DNA from: Fischerella sp. PCC 9431
GTDB taxonomy: Bacteria > Cyanobacteriota > Cyanobacteriia > Cyanobacteriales > Nostocaceae
Length of the DNA stretch: 64,000 nt
Reading direction: 5' to 3'
Assembly (NCBI RefSeq): GCF_000447295.1
Contig: NZ_KE650771.1
Location: forward strand, 4,745,451-4,809,450
This document shows, one piece after another, positions 63,918 to 64,000 of the stretch. Made by a program: the position numbers and the translations under genes. Under the pieces are notes generated by a model, which saw nothing but the letters and a program-made list of their open reading frames with translations, searched no databases and had not been told where the DNA came from. The stretch's first letter is position 1. Every line of letters begins with the position of its first letter.

Positions 63918-64000
63918 TTTGGCTGACAACTTAGTTGGAGGGAACTTTTAACAAGTTCTCATCAACGCCTTAATTGTTGAGTTTAAATTTAATTCAGGCG
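63918..64000. other. Element DNA to window end
   Basis: The last 83 bases follow the methyltransferase stop. They contain no gene that can be recognised; GTTGAGTTTAAATTTAATTC is near the edge. The nifD element continues beyond. Confidence 0.3.

Larger units (their letters stand above)
56565..64000. mobile_element. nifD excision element (one end; continues past window)
   Basis: The element begins at the 11-bp core CGGAGTAATCC (56565-56575) within nifD and runs to at least the window end. It carries xisA pointing away from the junction, a frameshifted AIPR gene, an IS630-family insertion and a methyltransferase-nuclease gene. Its GC and codon use are visibly more AT-rich than the nif genes. 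The second 11-bp copy and the rest of nifD are not in the window, so its size is at least 7.4 kb. Confidence 0.93.

Noticed and set aside
1-64000. tRNA or rRNA genes
   Set aside because: No cloverleaf-like sequence with T-loop GTTCGA-type motif or rRNA blocks was found by reading; a covariance search would be decisive.

Overview
The window is chromosomal DNA of a nitrogen-fixing, heterocyst-forming cyanobacterium (Nostocales type). The signs are many GCGATCGC (HIP1) octamers, a heterocyst-style nif operon with fdxH, hesA and hesB, a nifD gene interrupted by an xisA-type excision element, a helical carotenoid protein beside its C-terminal-domain homologue, and abundant heptanucleotide and palindromic dispersed repeats. 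No tRNA, rRNA or CRISPR array was seen. The species cannot be fixed from the sequence alone.

Region 1 (1-9510, all minus strand) is an exopolysaccharide locus: an O-antigen-ligase-like membrane protein cut by the window edge, a family 2 glycosyltransferase, a hexapeptide acetyltransferase, a methyltransferase, a Wzc-like tyrosine autokinase, an undecaprenyl-phosphate sugar transferase, a WecG/TagA glycosyltransferase and an exported GH10 xylanase. A 1.26 kb AT-rich gap follows. Region 2 (10.7-20 kb) holds single housekeeping genes: a hypothetical anchored protein, the plastoquinone prenyltransferase, exopolyphosphatase, a GHL10 lipoprotein-like hydrolase, an M50 protease and a Ser/Thr kinase. 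They are separated by low-complexity DNA, including a 21-bp minisatellite.

Region 3 (20.4-30.2 kb) is a MacAB/DevBCA-like exporter whose adaptor and permease are adjacent but whose ATPase lies about 6 kb downstream. The space between holds a DUF2887 (Rpn-like) gene with a duplicated tail, a second minisatellite, an NB-ARC/TPR STAND protein and a PIN-domain toxin-antitoxin pair. Region 4 (30.5-47.4 kb) has queG, the HCP/CTDH photoprotection pair, a SpoIIE-phosphatase/anti-sigma kinase switch, a NarL-type regulator, a second WecG, an FtsE-like ATPase, a hydrogenase-maturation protease (probably hupW), a CBS protein, a Mop molbindin and ctaB.

Region 5 (47.5-56.6 kb, minus strand) reads, in order of transcription: nifD 3' end, nifK, a Mo-dependent nitrogenase-associated gene, nifE, nifN, nifX, a DUF269 gene, a DUF683 gene, nifW, hesA, hesB, fdxH, feoA. 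Region 6 (56565 to the window end) is one end of the nifD excision element. The 11-bp core GGATTACTCCG sits exactly at the break in nifD. The element carries xisA, a frameshifted AIPR-type abortive-infection gene, an IS630-family element and a methyltransferase apparently fused to a nuclease domain. The rest of the element and the 5' part of nifD lie beyond base 64000. The defence-like cargo on a developmentally excised element is the most notable observation.
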